Of a stretch of 64,000 nt of DNA, positions 26,383 through 36,703 are shown piece by piece. The stretch's first letter is position 1. Every line of letters begins with the position of its first letter. Below the pieces are notes generated by a model, which was not told the DNA's origin, made no database searches, and was given only the letters and a program-made list of their open reading frames with translations. A program made the translations under genes and the position numbers. The stretch comes from Oxalobacteraceae bacterium (lineage in GTDB: Bacteria; Pseudomonadota; Gammaproteobacteria; Burkholderiales; Burkholderiaceae_D): contig JANXTY010000028.1 of assembly GCA_025352145.1 (NCBI GenBank), positions 1 through 64,000 on the forward strand, read 5' to 3'.

Positions 26383-27303
26383 ATGCAAGTAATTTTGAGT
26401 TACTTTGAATTAATTCTATTTTTTTTAACACTGTTAACGGGTATTGTCTGGTGTCTAGACATCTTTTATCTTGCCAAGAAACGTCGTGTAATTGCAGATG
26501 CTACATTGACTGAATTTGATGCGCGTAATGCAAAATTGACGGCAGAAGGGATTAAGCTCCAAGAAGGTGAGCGCGCTGTGATGGAAGAGAAGTTGCTCTT
26601 GCAGCCAGCATGGATTGAGTATTCAGGCAGTTTTTTCCCCGTCATTGCCTTGGTGTTTTTTTTGCGCTCATTTTTATTTGAGCCTTTCCAAATACCGTCT
26701 AGTTCAATGGTGCCGACTTTATTGGTAGGGGATTTGATTTTGGTGAATAAATTTACTTATGGAATTCGTTTGCCTGTACTCAATAAAAAAATAATGGAGA
26801 TAAATAATCCACAGCGTGGTGATGTGATGGTATTTAAATATCCAAAAGATAAATTACTCAGTTATATCAAACGGGTTATCGGAGTACCAGGTGACAAAAT
26901 ATCTTATAAAAACAAGCATTTGATGATTAATGGTAAAGATGTTTCTTATCAGCCCCTACCAGATTACCTCGATGAAAATTTAACCTATTCTAAGCAGTTT
27001 AATGAAGATTTGTTTGGTGTTTCTCATAAAATGGCCATTGCAGAAGAGAGGGCTCCAGCGGACTTGGCTAGGATGTCAATGGATTTCCCGTATAAAGAAC
27101 TGTGCGCCTATAATTACGATGAGTTCACTTGCACCGTACCTGCCGGGCATTACTTTATGATGGGTGATAATCGGGATAATAGCCAAGATAGTCGCTATTG
27201 GGGTTTTGTTCCTGATAAAAATATCGTTGGAAAGGCCTTTTTTATTTGGATGAATCTGAGTAATTTTCCTAATAACTTGAAACGTATTGGTGGCTTTAAT
27301 TAA
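26383..27303 (+). CDS. lepB: Signal peptidase I
   Basis: 306 aa from ATG 26383; an in-frame ATG at 26371 overlaps the lepA stop and is the alternative. Two N-terminal membrane segments (about residues 3-22 and 70-90) anchor the enzyme with its catalytic domain in the periplasm. The nucleophile Ser is in PSSSMVPTL, the general-base Lys in YIKRVIGVPGDK, and the conserved GDNRDNSQDSRYWGFV box lies near the end. It removes signal peptides from exported proteins. The gene is noticeably AT-rich compared with lepA. Confidence 0.97.
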   Translation: MQVILSYFELILFFLTLLTGIVWCLDIFYLAKKRRVIADATLTEFDARNAKLTAEGIKLQEGERAVMEEKLLLQPAWIEYSGSFFPVIALVFFLRSFLFEPFQIPSSSMVPTLLVGDLILVNKFTYGIRLPVLNKKIMEINNPQRGDVMVFKYPKDKLLSYIKRVIGVPGDKISYKNKHLMINGKDVSYQPLPDYLDENLTYSKQFNEDLFGVSHKMAIAEERAPADLARMSMDFPYKELCAYNYDEFTCTVPAGHYFMMGDNRDNSQDSRYWGFVPDKNIVGKAFFIWMNLSNFPNNLKRIGGFN

Positions 27304-27323
27304 GCCTCATGAAGGAGTCAAAA

Positions 27324-27707
27324 ATGAAATATCCATTAAATCGCAAGCAGGACGGTATTTCCCTGGTAGGGCTTATGTTTATCTTAGCGATTGTTGCGGT
27401 GCTTGCAGTGTTGGCAATGAAGGTCGTGCCTGCCTTTGTCGAGTACAACGGTATTCAGCGTGCCATTGTGTCAGCCAAAGCTGCTGGTATTACGGTGCGT
27501 GAAATTCAGGGTGCATTCGACAAACAGGCAGAGGTTGGTTACATCACGTCGATTAATGGTAAAGATTTGGAAATCACCAAAAATGGTGAGGAGGTTGTGG
27601 TTACCTTTGCTTATCAGAAAAAAATTCCTTTGGTGGGGCCAGCTAGTTTATTGCTCGAATTTACAGGTTCCACAGCAAGTCAAGCGCCCAAAAAACCGGG
27701 TGTTTGA
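27324..27707 (+). CDS. DUF4845 small membrane protein
   Basis: 127 aa from ATG 27324, which has GAAGGAG 7 nt upstream; a start at 27309 would use the Shine-Dalgarno itself as coding sequence. After a short basic N-terminus, a hydrophobic segment (GISLVGLMFILAIVAVLAVLA, about residues 11-31) resembles a type IV pilin-like helix. The rest is a small soluble domain (FVEYNGIQRAI, VREIQGAFDKQAEVG). The family has unknown function and is regularly encoded between lepB and rnc in betaproteobacteria, as here. Confidence 0.9.
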   Translation: MKYPLNRKQDGISLVGLMFILAIVAVLAVLAMKVVPAFVEYNGIQRAIVSAKAAGITVREIQGAFDKQAEVGYITSINGKDLEITKNGEEVVVTFAYQKKIPLVGPASLLLEFTGSTASQAPKKPGV

Positions 27708-27719
27708 CGGATATTAAAA

Positions 27720-28718
27720 ATGAATCTCGAGTTATTGCAAAATAGGCTAGGCCATACTTTCAAGGATGTTGCCTTGTTGCAGCAGGCTTTGACGCATCGG
27801 AGCCATAGTGGTTTGCATAATGAGCGATTAGAATTTCTTGGTGATTCGATTTTGAACTGCGTGGTTGCCACGATTCTTTATGAGCGATATAGGAAGATTG
27901 ATGAAGGTGATTTGTCGCGGTTACGTGCTAATTTGGTCAAACAGCAATCGTTATATGAAATTGCACAGCGTATGGAATTGTCGCAATTTTTGCGACTAGG
28001 GGAGGGGGAACTCAAATCGGGTGGCTTTAGGCGCCCATCCATTCTGGCTGACACGCTTGAGGCGCTGTTAGGCGCCATTTTTTTGGACGCTGGATTTAAT
28101 GTGGCGCAAGACGTTATACGCGCATTTTATATTCCTATTTTGGACACTGTTGATCCACAAACTTTAGGCAAGGATGCGAAAACCTTGTTGCAGGAACATT
28201 TGCAAAGCAAGAAAATAGCACTACCCCAATATAATGTTGTGGCGACTCATGGTGCGGCGCATAGTCAAGAGTTTGAGATCGAATGTCTGGTACCTAAGCT
28301 CGATATCCAAGTTTATGGCAGAGGTCGTAGCCGTCGGGCTGGCGAGCAGGCTGCTGCCAAGTTAGCGTTGGAGGTCGCGCTTGCCACGCTTGCCAAAACA
28401 CCTTCCGGAGCGCGCAAAAGCAAGCCTCGTGCAGCGCAACTCAAATTAACAGGCATTGCAACTATTCAAGCGGATGGTTCTTCGCATAGCGAGCCACAGG
28501 CATCGCTTGATATCGTACCGAAAATTGAAAGCAAGCCGAGTTTAAAACAAAAATCGAAACCGGATTCAGGGAATCTTGTGGGTGAAAATAAAGCAGCAAT
28601 CAAATTTGATTTGAAATCCGATTTAAAGACCTTAAGTACGGATGGTGTGATGGTGCCTCCTACTGGGACCATTTCCGATGCTGATTTATCGATGGAACCT
28701 CAAACTAAAACCGTATGA
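27720..28718 (+). CDS. rnc: Ribonuclease III with C-terminal extension
   Basis: 332 aa; E. coli RNase III is 226. The catalytic domain has the signature ERLEFLGDS (about residues 36-44) and [15 protein letters not shown]. The dsRNA-binding domain (about 153-222) follows, starting [11 protein letters not shown] and ending [11 protein letters not shown]. About 100 extra residues, rich in Lys, Ser, Pro and Asp, follow and look unstructured. The enzyme processes rRNA precursors and other double-stranded RNA. Its last 4 bp overlap the era start (ATGA), so rnc and era are translationally coupled. Confidence 0.96.
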   Translation: MNLELLQNRLGHTFKDVALLQQALTHRSHSGLHNERLEFLGDSILNCVVATILYERYRKIDEGDLSRLRANLVKQQSLYEIAQRMELSQFLRLGEGELKSGGFRRPSILADTLEALLGAIFLDAGFNVAQDVIRAFYIPILDTVDPQTLGKDAKTLLQEHLQSKKIALPQYNVVATHGAAHSQEFEIECLVPKLDIQVYGRGRSRRAGEQAAAKLALEVALATLAKTPSGARKSKPRAAQLKLTGIATIQADGSSHSEPQASLDIVPKIESKPSLKQKSKPDSGNLVGENKAAIKFDLKSDLKTLSTDGVMVPPTGTISDADLSMEPQTKTV

Positions 28719-29614
28719 CAGATTTCATCTCGCCCGCTTTCCGTTGCGGCTATATCGCTATCATTGGGCGCCCTAATGTGGGTAAATCGACGCTGATGAA
28801 TGCGTTGATTGGCGCTAAAGTGAGTATCACTTCACGCAAAGCCCAGACGACACGTCATCGCATTACTGGTATCGAAACCGTCGAAGATACCCAGTTTATC
28901 TACGTGGATACGCCAGGGTTCCAGACGCGTCATGCTAACGCGTTAAACAAGACGCTGAACAAAACGGTCACCAATACGTTGATATCGTCTGACGTGATTT
29001 TGTACATCATTGAAGCGGGTACGTTTGGGCCGGCCGATCAGCAAGTGATCGATTTAATTCCCAGCGATATTCCCTGTATTTTGGTGATCAATAAATCAGA
29101 TCGGGTCAAAGATAAGGCAGTTCTTTTGCCATTTGCCCAGCAAATTGCAGCCAAACATAATTTTTCTGCGGTCGTTCCCGTTTCCGCCAAGTTGCGTTTT
29201 CAGCTGGAAAATTTACAGGGGGAGATTAAACGGTTTCTGCCTGAAAACCAGCCTATTTTTGGTCCAGACGATATCACTGATCGGAGTGAAAAATTTCTTG
29301 CCGCTGAAATTGTGCGCGAGAAAGTATTTCGCTTTGTGGGGGATGAGTTGCCTTATACAAGCACAGTGCTGATCGAGAAATTTGAGCAAGAGGGTAATTT
29401 GCGTCGTGTGTTTGCCGCTATTCTAGTGGAACGTGCGACCCATAAGTCGATGGTGATTGGACAAAAAGGTGCGCGATTGAAGGATATATCGACGCAAGCT
29501 CGACTTGATATGGAAAAATTATTTGGTGGTCCCGTATATCTCGAAATATGGGTCAAGGTTAAATCTGGCTGGGCTGACAACGAAGCTGGATTACGCGCCT
29601 ACGGGTACGAATAA
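28715..29614 (+). CDS. era: GTPase Era
   Basis: 299 aa. It binds 16S rRNA near its 3' end and assists 30S maturation. GTP-binding motifs: G1 [10 protein letters not shown]3 DTPGFQT, G4 NKSD. The C-terminal KH domain with [13 protein letters not shown] binds RNA. The start overlaps the rnc stop by 4 bp. recO follows 12 bp downstream, giving the widespread rnc-era-recO arrangement. Confidence 0.98.
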   Translation: MTDFISPAFRCGYIAIIGRPNVGKSTLMNALIGAKVSITSRKAQTTRHRITGIETVEDTQFIYVDTPGFQTRHANALNKTLNKTVTNTLISSDVILYIIEAGTFGPADQQVIDLIPSDIPCILVINKSDRVKDKAVLLPFAQQIAAKHNFSAVVPVSAKLRFQLENLQGEIKRFLPENQPIFGPDDITDRSEKFLAAEIVREKVFRFVGDELPYTSTVLIEKFEQEGNLRRVFAAILVERATHKSMVIGQKGARLKDISTQARLDMEKLFGGPVYLEIWVKVKSGWADNEAGLRAYGYE

Positions 29615-29626
29615 GATTACTCATTG

Positions 29627-30499
29627 ATGGACCTTACCACAGCGGGAGCCAAACTAACGCTGCAGAAAATGACTGTTTCTGTCGAGGGCGAAAGCCAAGT
29701 TCTGTCTGATTCAAGCCATTCGCCGAGTTTCACTGCGACTTCACATGAAATCGGCATTGGGGCCAAACGCGCCAGATGGTCAGAAAAAGAGAATCGGTGC
29801 AGTAATCAACCTGGCTTTGTGTTGCATAGCCACCCTTACAAAGAAACTAGTCTGATTATTGATGTGTTCTCCCGGGATTATGGCCGGGTTGCGCTGGTGG
29901 CGAAAGGAGCCAAGAGACCTCATTCAACATTGCGTGGGGTACTGCAAACCTTTCAGCCATTGTCAATTAACTGGAGCGGGAAATCAGAATTGCGCACATT
30001 GACCGCTGCGGAATGGGTTGGTGGCCTTTTGCCACTGGAAAAATCGGCTTTATTATGTGGTTTTTACCTCAATGAATTACTAGTGAAATTGCTTGCGAGG
30101 GACGATCCGCATCCTGCATTATTTGACCATTATGTGGCAACTTTGAACCAATTGGCGCATGGGGAATATGCGCCGATCGTGTTGCGTAAATTTGAGCGTG
30201 CTTTGCTTAAAGAAACAGGCGTTGCTGCCAATCTTGTCATGTGTACCACCGCTCAAGCAGTGGTTGATCCCCTTAAGATATATGTAGTGGATCCGGAACG
30301 GGGGCCTCGGTTGGCCGTACTTGTGGATGTGTGGCCGCGCGTAGTTGGTAAAACACTGCTCGATATGGAAAGGGAAGATTATGCGGACAGCATAACGCAG
30401 GCCCAAAGCAAATTATTGATGCGTTTTTTATTGGCATATCACTTAGGTGGGGCGCCACTCAATACACGTCAAATATTGGTAGATTTAACGCAGTTATAA
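29627..30499 (+). CDS. recO: DNA repair protein RecO with long N-terminal extension
   Basis: 290 aa from ATG 29627 (a TTG lies one codon before). The conserved OB-fold start, [25 protein letters not shown], begins only at about residue 64. The first 60 residues are Ser/Thr/Lys-rich with no family counterpart. The helical C-terminal domain includes [12 protein letters not shown] and [13 protein letters not shown]. RecO loads RecA on SSB-coated single-stranded DNA with RecR. No Shine-Dalgarno is visible at 29627, so the true start may be an internal codon. Confidence 0.92.
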   Translation: MDLTTAGAKLTLQKMTVSVEGESQVLSDSSHSPSFTATSHEIGIGAKRARWSEKENRCSNQPGFVLHSHPYKETSLIIDVFSRDYGRVALVAKGAKRPHSTLRGVLQTFQPLSINWSGKSELRTLTAAEWVGGLLPLEKSALLCGFYLNELLVKLLARDDPHPALFDHYVATLNQLAHGEYAPIVLRKFERALLKETGVAANLVMCTTAQAVVDPLKIYVVDPERGPRLAVLVDVWPRVVGKTLLDMEREDYADSITQAQSKLLMRFLLAYHLGGAPLNTRQILVDLTQL

Positions 30500-30517
30500 A
30501 TTTTTATTTGAACGCAT

Positions 30518-31285
30518 ATGAGTTTTTTGCAGCCAGCAAGTCAGATCATCGATCTGGGCATTAATATTGACCACGTTGCTACATTACGTAATGTGCGGGG
30601 GACGTCCTATCCTGATCCGATACAAGCGGCACTCATGGCTGAAGCAGCGGGCGCGGATGTAATCACGCTACATTTACGGGAAGATCGGCGCCACATCAAG
30701 GACGTCGATGTCGAAGAGCTACGTCCCTTGCTGCATACACGCATGAATCTTGAATCTGCGGTCACCAATGAAATGATTGATTTTTCCTGCCATATCAAGC
30801 CTCAGGATGCGTGTCTGGTGCCGGAGCGACGTGCAGAAATTACCACTGAGGGTGGCTTGGATGTGGCCAAATATTTTATGACGGTCAAGGCGGCAGTCCG
30901 GCAATTACAAGCTGAGGGGATTCGTGTCAGTTTGTTCATCGATGCTGATATAACACAGATTGGTGCTGCAGCTGAGACAGGAGCGTCTGTGATTGAATTA
31001 CATACCGGACGTTACGCTGATGCCTCCAATGAACTTGAGCAGCAACAGGAGTTAAATCGTATTCAGCAAGGTGTGATGGAAGGTATTAAGCGAGGACTCA
31101 AAGTTAATGCTGGTCATGGTCTGCATTACACCAATGTGCAGGCAATTGCGGCAATTGAGGGCATCGCAGAATTAAATATTGGTCACGCTATCGTGGCGCA
31201 TGCAGTATTTGTGGGGTGGCAAAATGCTGTGCGGGAGATGAAGGCAATTATGCTTGCAGAGCGTTTGCGTGCTGTCCGACCATGA
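30518..31285 (+). CDS. pdxJ: Pyridoxine 5'-phosphate synthase
   Basis: 255 aa. It condenses 1-deoxyxylulose 5-phosphate with 3-amino-2-oxopropyl phosphate, the last ring-closing step of DXP-dependent vitamin B6 synthesis. TIM-barrel motifs: [46 protein letters not shown] and a HAGHGLHY-like [11 protein letters not shown]. Conserved His and Glu active-site residues are in these. Its stop overlaps the acpS start (ATGA), a known pdxJ-acpS coupling. Confidence 0.98.
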   Translation: MSFLQPASQIIDLGINIDHVATLRNVRGTSYPDPIQAALMAEAAGADVITLHLREDRRHIKDVDVEELRPLLHTRMNLESAVTNEMIDFSCHIKPQDACLVPERRAEITTEGGLDVAKYFMTVKAAVRQLQAEGIRVSLFIDADITQIGAAAETGASVIELHTGRYADASNELEQQQELNRIQQGVMEGIKRGLKVNAGHGLHYTNVQAIAAIEGIAELNIGHAIVAHAVFVGWQNAVREMKAIMLAERLRAVRP

Positions 31286-31671
31286 TTTATGGTATAGGTA
31301 CTGACATAGTTCAGATATCGCGTGTTGAAGGTGCGTTGATACGCCATGGCGAGCGTTTTGCGGAAAAAATTCTTGGCCTAGATGAGCTGGTGGTTTTCCG
31401 GCAGCGAAGAGAAAAAATTGAGGCGTTGGGCATACGATATTTAGCTACTCGATTTGCCGCCAAAGAAGCTTTTTCTAAGGCGATTGGCTTGGGAATGCAG
31501 GCACCAATGAGTTGGTGTTCGATGCAAACATTGAATACACCCAACGGCCAACCTTTTACGGTTCTTAGTGGCGCCCTCAAAGAATTTATGAAAAAAAATA
31601 AATTGACGACCCAGGTGTCAATAACTGATGAGAGTGATTATGCGATTGCTTTCGTGATTGTCGAAAAATAA
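31282..31671 (+). CDS. acpS: Holo-ACP synthase
   Basis: 129 aa from ATG 31282; the frame is open upstream inside pdxJ but the family starts with [10 protein letters not shown]. It transfers 4'-phosphopantetheine from CoA to the DSL serine of AcpP (14.4 kb). The Mg-binding Asp is in [11 protein letters not shown] and the second motif [12 protein letters not shown] holds the Glu and Lys. Length and motifs are complete. Coupled to pdxJ. Confidence 0.96.
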   Translation: MIYGIGTDIVQISRVEGALIRHGERFAEKILGLDELVVFRQRREKIEALGIRYLATRFAAKEAFSKAIGLGMQAPMSWCSMQTLNTPNGQPFTVLSGALKEFMKKNKLTTQVSITDESDYAIAFVIVEK

Positions 31672-31720
31672 AATTAGTTTCCATGCTGGCGACAAAATTG
31701 CTTCGGGGGGTTATCGTGTG

Positions 31721-33577
31721 ATGTCTGACGTTGCGGTACCTACGGCGCGCGATGTGATATTAGAGGCTGTCGCGCAATTGCCTCATCTTCCTGGCGTGTA
31801 TCGCTATTTTGATGGCGACAATAAAGTCTTGTATGTAGGCAAGGCACGCGACTTGAGGAAACGCGTCTCCAGTTATTTCCAGAAAAATCTTGTCAGTCCA
31901 CGTATTGTGATGATGGTTGAGCGTATCGCGCGGCTGGAAACGACGGTTACCCGAAGCGAAGCCGAGGCGCTGATTCTGGAAAATAATCTGATCAAGACAC
32001 TACAGCCGCGTTTTAACATTCTATTTCGCGACGATAAATCATATCCTTACTTGAAAATTACTGACCAAAATGTGCCCCGCATGCTGTATTACCGTGGTGC
32101 GGTAGATAAAAAAAATCAGTATTTCGGACCATTTCCGAGTGCGTGGGCCGTCAAAGAATCTATCCAGATTTTACAAAAAGTGTTTCAATTGCGCTCTTGT
32201 GAGGACAGTGTTTTTGCCAACCGTACTAGGCCGTGCTTGCTCCATCAAATTCATCGTTGCAGCGCGCCGTGTGTGCATGCTATTTCACCTGATGACTATC
32301 AAAGCGATGTCAACAATGCTGCAAAATTTTTACGCGGACGAATGATCGAAGTCCTGACGGCACTGGAAACAAAGATGCATGATTTTTCTGCTGAACATAA
32401 GTACGAGCAAGCAGCTACCGTGCGCAATCAAATAACAGCACTATCGCGCGTACTGCATCAACAGAGCATGGAGACGACTGGAGATAGTGATATCGATATC
32501 ATTGCAGTTGTCGTTCAAGGGGGGCGCGCCTGTGTGAACCTTGCCATGGTGAGAGGAGGGCGCCATTTGGGTGATCGCGCTTATTTTCCACTCCATGTCA
32601 CTGCCGCCGATCTTGCTGGTGAGGAGGAAATCGACGTGGAAATTCTGAAAGCATTTTTAGCACAACACTATATCGAAAAATTCATTCCAAGCACCCTCAT
32701 CTTGAATACTGAATTTGATCAGCCTGAACTGATGATGGCCCTGATTGAACAATGTGGGCATCGCATTAATCTCGTGTTTCAGCCCCAGGAACAGCGCCGT
32801 CAATGGTTGGAAATGGCGATCAAAGGGGCGCAGATATCGCTGGTCCGTCTCTTGTCCGAACAAGGGTCGCAGCAATCGCGCACGCGAATACTGGTTGAGG
32901 CACTGGGCTTTGAGGTTGTTGATATTGACACTTTGAGAATTGAATGTTTTGACGTGAGCCATACTCAGGGTGAAGCGACTCAAGCGTCGTGTGTCGTGTT
33001 TCATCATCATAAGATGCAAAATGGCGAATACCGTCGCTATAATATTGTCGATATTACGCCTGGCGATGATTACGCCGCTATGCGCCAAGTGCTATTGCGT
33101 CGTTATGAAAAGGTCGTCAATGGGGATAGTGTCATGCCTGACGTGGTCTTGATCGATGGGGGAAGAGGGCAAGTAGAAATTGCTCGGCAAGTATTTGAGG
33201 AGTTGGGTCTGGACATCAGTTTGATCGTTGGCGTTGCAAAAGGGGAGGGACGTAAGGTGGGGTCGGAGACCTTGGTATTTGTTGATGGGCGTAGCCCGCA
33301 AGTTCTGGGCAAAGGGTCCGCAGCCCTCATGTTGATTGCGCAAATTCGCGATGAAGCACATCGTTTTGCAATTACCGGAATGCGTGCAAAAAGGGATAAA
33401 ACACGCCAAGCATCTCAGTTGGAAAAAATCGAGGGTGTGGGAGCAAAACGACGTCAAAAACTGCTGGCACGTTTTGGTGGTTTGCGCGGGGTGACCGATG
33501 CCAGCGTCGAAGACCTCGCTTCTGTAGAGGGAATTTCTCATAAATTGGCGGAGGAAATTTACAGGCAGTTGCACTAA
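31721..33577 (+). CDS. uvrC: Excinuclease ABC subunit C
   Basis: 618 aa from ATG 31721; the frame opens earlier at a TTG overlapping acpS. It makes both incisions in nucleotide excision repair. The GIY-YIG nuclease domain ([20 protein letters not shown]) is at about residues 23-45. The UVR motif is at about 205-240 ([13 protein letters not shown]), the RNase H-like 5' nuclease has [11 protein letters not shown] and VLIDGGRGQ, and a C-terminal helix-hairpin-helix pair ([27 protein letters not shown]) binds DNA. Confidence 0.97.
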   Translation: MSDVAVPTARDVILEAVAQLPHLPGVYRYFDGDNKVLYVGKARDLRKRVSSYFQKNLVSPRIVMMVERIARLETTVTRSEAEALILENNLIKTLQPRFNILFRDDKSYPYLKITDQNVPRMLYYRGAVDKKNQYFGPFPSAWAVKESIQILQKVFQLRSCEDSVFANRTRPCLLHQIHRCSAPCVHAISPDDYQSDVNNAAKFLRGRMIEVLTALETKMHDFSAEHKYEQAATVRNQITALSRVLHQQSMETTGDSDIDIIAVVVQGGRACVNLAMVRGGRHLGDRAYFPLHVTAADLAGEEEIDVEILKAFLAQHYIEKFIPSTLILNTEFDQPELMMALIEQCGHRINLVFQPQEQRRQWLEMAIKGAQISLVRLLSEQGSQQSRTRILVEALGFEVVDIDTLRIECFDVSHTQGEATQASCVVFHHHKMQNGEYRRYNIVDITPGDDYAAMRQVLLRRYEKVVNGDSVMPDVVLIDGGRGQVEIARQVFEELGLDISLIVGVAKGEGRKVGSETLVFVDGRSPQVLGKGSAALMLIAQIRDEAHRFAITGMRAKRDKTRQASQLEKIEGVGAKRRQKLLARFGGLRGVTDASVEDLASVEGISHKLAEEIYRQLH

Positions 33578-33669
33578 AGTAGCTTAAGTTTAGGTAGCTG
33601 ATGTTGGTCTTCACCAATTCGTCTAATTTTCACGCGATAATTGGCCCACGAAAATTAAAACATTTATTT

Positions 33670-34257
33670 ATGCCGTTCAACATTCCTATTTTTTTGACGT
33701 GGTTACGCGTTGCGTTGATTCCACTGATCGTGGGCATTTTTTATGTACCTGACACATGGTTATCGCCTTTTGACAAGGGATTAGCATCGACCATAATATT
33801 CGTCGCTGCAGCAATAACGGATTGGTTTGACGGTTTTTTGGCGCGCCGTTGGGATCAAACGTCGGCATTTGGTGCATTCCTTGACCCTGTTGCTGACAAG
33901 CTTATGGTTGCAGGGGCTTTGTTGGTTTTGGTCGAATTTCGATCGACGGTTGCCTATATCGCGATTATTGCTTTCATTGTCATTGGAAGAGAAATCACTA
34001 TTTCCGCACTGCGTGAATGGATGGCGCAATTGGGCGCATCAAAATCGGTTGCCGTTAGCTCTATTGGTAAAATTAAAACAGCAGCGCAAATGACAGCTAT
34101 TCCAATGTTGCTTTATAACGATAAATTATTTGGTGTCTTCGATACTTTTTTTTGGGGAGAGCGTTTGTTGTGGGTTGCTGCTGCGCTAACGGTTTGGTCT
34201 ATGTTTTATTATTTGCGCTTGGCATGGCCTTTGATTAAGGAAAATGCTGTGGAATAG
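33670..34257 (+). CDS. pgsA: CDP-diacylglycerol--glycerol-3-phosphate 3-phosphatidyltransferase
   Basis: 195 aa from ATG 33670, where the hydrophobic family start MPFNIPIFLTWLRV begins; a start at 33601 would add 23 unrelated residues. The CDP-alcohol phosphotransferase signature is intact: DWFDGFLARRWDQTSAFG followed by AFLDPVADK. Several membrane helices span the protein. It makes phosphatidylglycerol phosphate, the first step to phosphatidylglycerol and cardiolipin. It follows uvrC closely, a common uvrC-pgsA pair. Confidence 0.96.
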   Translation: MPFNIPIFLTWLRVALIPLIVGIFYVPDTWLSPFDKGLASTIIFVAAAITDWFDGFLARRWDQTSAFGAFLDPVADKLMVAGALLVLVEFRSTVAYIAIIAFIVIGREITISALREWMAQLGASKSVAVSSIGKIKTAAQMTAIPMLLYNDKLFGVFDTFFWGERLLWVAAALTVWSMFYYLRLAWPLIKENAVE

Positions 34258-34273
34258 AATACTTGGATTTAAC

Positions 34274-34690
34274 TTAACCATAAGCCCCGCCCGTAAAAAG
34301 TAAGTCAAATAATCGAGCAATACTTGCGATGAGTAACACAGCGCCAATGGCGACGATGAGTATCAGGATTAAAGCGAGCGGCCATTGGGATTGGGACTGA
34401 ATCCCCGATTCTGTATTATGGGCCTCATCCCACGTATTGTCAGGCGTTAATCCGATGATTAATGCCTCTAGAAATCCGATTAGTATAGACAGTAAAAACG
34501 GGCTTGATGCAAAAAATAACTGACTATTTTTAAAATAAAAATGGATGAAAAATGAAATAGGGAGGCTTAAAAAATGAGCCCAGCCACCAATATTTTTTCG
34601 TCCATATAAATAAAAACGATAAGTTCCAAATCCACCAAACACGGCGGTCAACAAAGTAGCGTAGGTTTTATTTTTGTGTTTGGAGGACAT
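34274..34690 (-). CDS. TM2/NINE-type membrane protein
   Basis: 138 aa. The N-terminus KNKTYATLLTAVFGGFGTYRFYLYGRKNIGG matches the TM2-domain pattern (a helix with Gly-rich turn, then an aromatic-rich FYLYG segment). Two more hydrophobic segments lie at about residues 58-78 and 100-125. A probable integral inner-membrane protein of unknown function. It is convergent with pgsA, with 16 bp between stops. Confidence 0.75.
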   Translation of the reverse strand: MSSKHKNKTYATLLTAVFGGFGTYRFYLYGRKNIGGWAHFLSLPISFFIHFYFKNSQLFFASSPFLLSILIGFLEALIIGLTPDNTWDEAHNTESGIQSQSQWPLALILILIVAIGAVLLIASIARLFDLLFTGGAYG

Positions 34691-34784
34691 GAAATACGTT
34701 TAATAAAGTTGTAATTACGATGAATGCGACTGGGGGTGGATCGTCTAGGTAAAATGGTTTTCTTGCTAGCTATACTGCGCCAGA

Positions 34785-34925
34785 TCACACTTTAGCCAGC
34801 GTGTTAGTCTGCATCAGCTTCTCTGTCAAAGCAATGATATCGTTACTGTCTGGCTGAATAACGGGGATATCTTCGGCTATCTTGCTAAATGCGCGATTAA
34901 GCTTGCAGAGCTGCCTGTAAGAACG
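34785..34925 (-). pseudogene. Start-less open frame upstream of rpsP, possible gene tail
   Basis: A 46-codon minus-strand frame is open from a stop at about 34926 to the TGA at 34785. Its product ([19 protein letters not shown] then NDIIALTEKLMQTNTLAKV) looks protein-like rather than random, but it lacks a start and lies over the rpsP promoter. It could be the tail of a gene lost by deletion. Not recognised. Confidence 0.25.
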
Positions 34926-34932
34926 TTATAAT
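34903..34932 (+). promoter_or_regulatory. Sigma-70 type promoter of the rpsP operon
   Basis: TTGCAG (34903-34908), 18 nt spacer, then a perfect TATAAT (34927-34932). It lies about 40 bp before the rpsP start codon. It is the best sigma-70 match noticed in the window, fitting a strongly expressed ribosomal operon. Confidence 0.7.
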
Positions 34933-34972
34933 TTGCGGCTTTTTCCGTCTTCAGTCACTTTTTGGAATCATT

Positions 34973-35221
34973 ATGGTCGTTATTCGTTTAGCTCGTGGAG
35001 GCGCAAAAAAGCGCCCGTTTTTCAACATCGTTGCCACAGATTCGCGCAATCGTCGCGATGGCCGCTTCATTGAGCGTATCGGTTTTTACAACCCGGTCGC
35101 CGCTGGTGCAGAGGTCCCCTTCCGTGTGATGGAAGATCGCTTAGCTTACTGGCAAGGCGTTGGTGCCCAATTGTCGCCAACGGTCGCTCGTTTGGTCAAT
35201 TCTGGTAAAAAGGCCGCCTAA
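34973..35221 (+). CDS. rpsP: 30S ribosomal protein S16
   Basis: 82 aa, usual length. It begins [19 protein letters not shown] and has the conserved [15 protein letters not shown]. It is a structural protein of the small subunit, needed for 30S assembly. First gene of rpsP-rimM-trmD-rplS; rimM begins 2 bp after the stop. Confidence 0.98.
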   Translation: MVVIRLARGGAKKRPFFNIVATDSRNRRDGRFIERIGFYNPVAAGAEVPFRVMEDRLAYWQGVGAQLSPTVARLVNSGKKAA

Positions 35222-35223
35222 GT

Positions 35224-35778
35224 TTGTCACAGAAGACTGGGTCAGGAATGCTTCTTCCTGAAGACTTGGTGATGGTGGGTTACATATCCGGTGCTTATGG
35301 TATCAATGGCTGGGTAAGGGTAAAGCCATACTCGGCGGATGCTGATGCGTTGTTAAATGCAAAAACCTGGTGGTTGGATAAGCCAGATTTGCACGATGTT
35401 GATGTGCTCCAAGCGAAAATGCATAGCGGCGACGTTGTTGCTCAGTTAATGGGTGTGGTGGGGCGAGATGCGGCAGAGTTACTTAAAGGTGCTGCTGTAA
35501 AAATTCCGCGTAGCCATTTTCCTTTATTGTCGAACGGCGAATTTTATTGGGTTGACTTGATTGGTCTCGAAGTTGAGAATCTGCAAAGTGAATGCTTGGG
35601 ACGGGTTCGGGAGATGATGGACAATGGCGCCCATCCGATACTGATGGTGGAGGCACTTGATAATTCCGAGAGCGAAAAAAACGCACCCGAAATTTTGATC
35701 CCGTTTGTTGATCGTTTTGTTAAATTAGTTGATCTGGCAGCGAAAAAAATTACTGTTGATTGGGGATTGGATTATTAA
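35224..35778 (+). CDS. rimM: Ribosome maturation factor RimM
   Basis: 184 aa from TTG 35224; an ATG at 35248 is the alternative. The N-terminal RimM domain begins MVGYISGAYGINGWVRVKPYS, and a PRC-barrel domain (about residues 100-178) contains FYWVDLIGLEVEN and LIPFVDRFVKLVDL. It binds S19 and assists maturation of the 30S head. Placed directly after rpsP as usual. Confidence 0.95.
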   Translation: MSQKTGSGMLLPEDLVMVGYISGAYGINGWVRVKPYSADADALLNAKTWWLDKPDLHDVDVLQAKMHSGDVVAQLMGVVGRDAAELLKGAAVKIPRSHFPLLSNGEFYWVDLIGLEVENLQSECLGRVREMMDNGAHPILMVEALDNSESEKNAPEILIPFVDRFVKLVDLAAKKITVDWGLDY

Positions 35779-35820
35779 TCTCTTGGTGCTGCTGGGGTGA
35801 GTATTTGGATAGGCAGTGCG

Positions 35821-36564
35821 ATGCAATTTGATGTCGTTACCCTCTTTCCTGAGATGTTTTCTGCGGTGACGCAATCGGGGATTACCCGTCGTGCGTTTGA
35901 GCAAAGAAAATGTAGTCTGACGTTGTGGAATCCAAGAGATTTTACGAGCGACAATCATAGGACAGTTGATGATCGTCCTTATGGCGGCGGTCCCGGTATG
36001 GTGATGTTGGCAAAACCGTTGGAGGCCGCAATTGGTGCGGCAAAAGCACGGCAAATTAAATGTGGTTTTGTTTCGCGCGTCATTTATTTGTCACCTCAGG
36101 GTCGGCCGTTAACACATCAGCGTGTCATGCAATTGGTAGCCGAGCCGGGTGTGGTGCTGTTGTGTGGGCGCTATGAGGCAGTAGATCAGCGATTACTGGA
36201 TGATTTTGTCGACGAAGAGGTCAGTCTAGGCGATTTTGTATTGTCGGGGGGGGAAATACCTGCGATGGCCTTGATGGATGCGGTAATCCGTCAGTTACCT
36301 GATGTATTGCATGACGATGCCTCGGTGGTTGAAGATAGTTTTGTTAATGGCTTGTTAGATTGCCCGCATTTTACGCGACCAGAAGACTATCAGGGGCGGT
36401 TGGTTCCGCCGGTTTTATTAAGTGGTAATCATGCGGAGATCGAAAAATGGCGGCGCCAGCAAGCACTAAAGGCGACCCTACATAAGCGCCCGGATTTAAT
36501 TGATAAAGCACGCGAAGCAGGTTTTCTTACGCGTGTTGATGAAATATTTTTAAGTAGTTTGTAA
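35821..36564 (+). CDS. trmD: tRNA (guanine37-N1)-methyltransferase
   Basis: 247 aa from ATG 35821, where the canonical [13 protein letters not shown] begins; a GTG at 35797 is open upstream. It methylates G37 of tRNAs reading CNN and related codons to prevent frameshifts. The SPOUT knot is visible: [47 protein letters not shown]. Third gene of the rpsP operon. Confidence 0.97.
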   Translation: MQFDVVTLFPEMFSAVTQSGITRRAFEQRKCSLTLWNPRDFTSDNHRTVDDRPYGGGPGMVMLAKPLEAAIGAAKARQIKCGFVSRVIYLSPQGRPLTHQRVMQLVAEPGVVLLCGRYEAVDQRLLDDFVDEEVSLGDFVLSGGEIPAMALMDAVIRQLPDVLHDDASVVEDSFVNGLLDCPHFTRPEDYQGRLVPPVLLSGNHAEIEKWRRQQALKATLHKRPDLIDKAREAGFLTRVDEIFLSSL

Positions 36565-36703
36565 GGCAGAACACGGCAAAAGAAGTATTTTTATTTTGTG
36601 GAGTTCTGAAGTCGTGAACATTTGTTCACCTGTTTAACCCCATCCTCTACTGGGCATAGTCAGTGCAAACTGCGCGCTAGCATGATGGTAATTGGAGTAA
36701 AAA

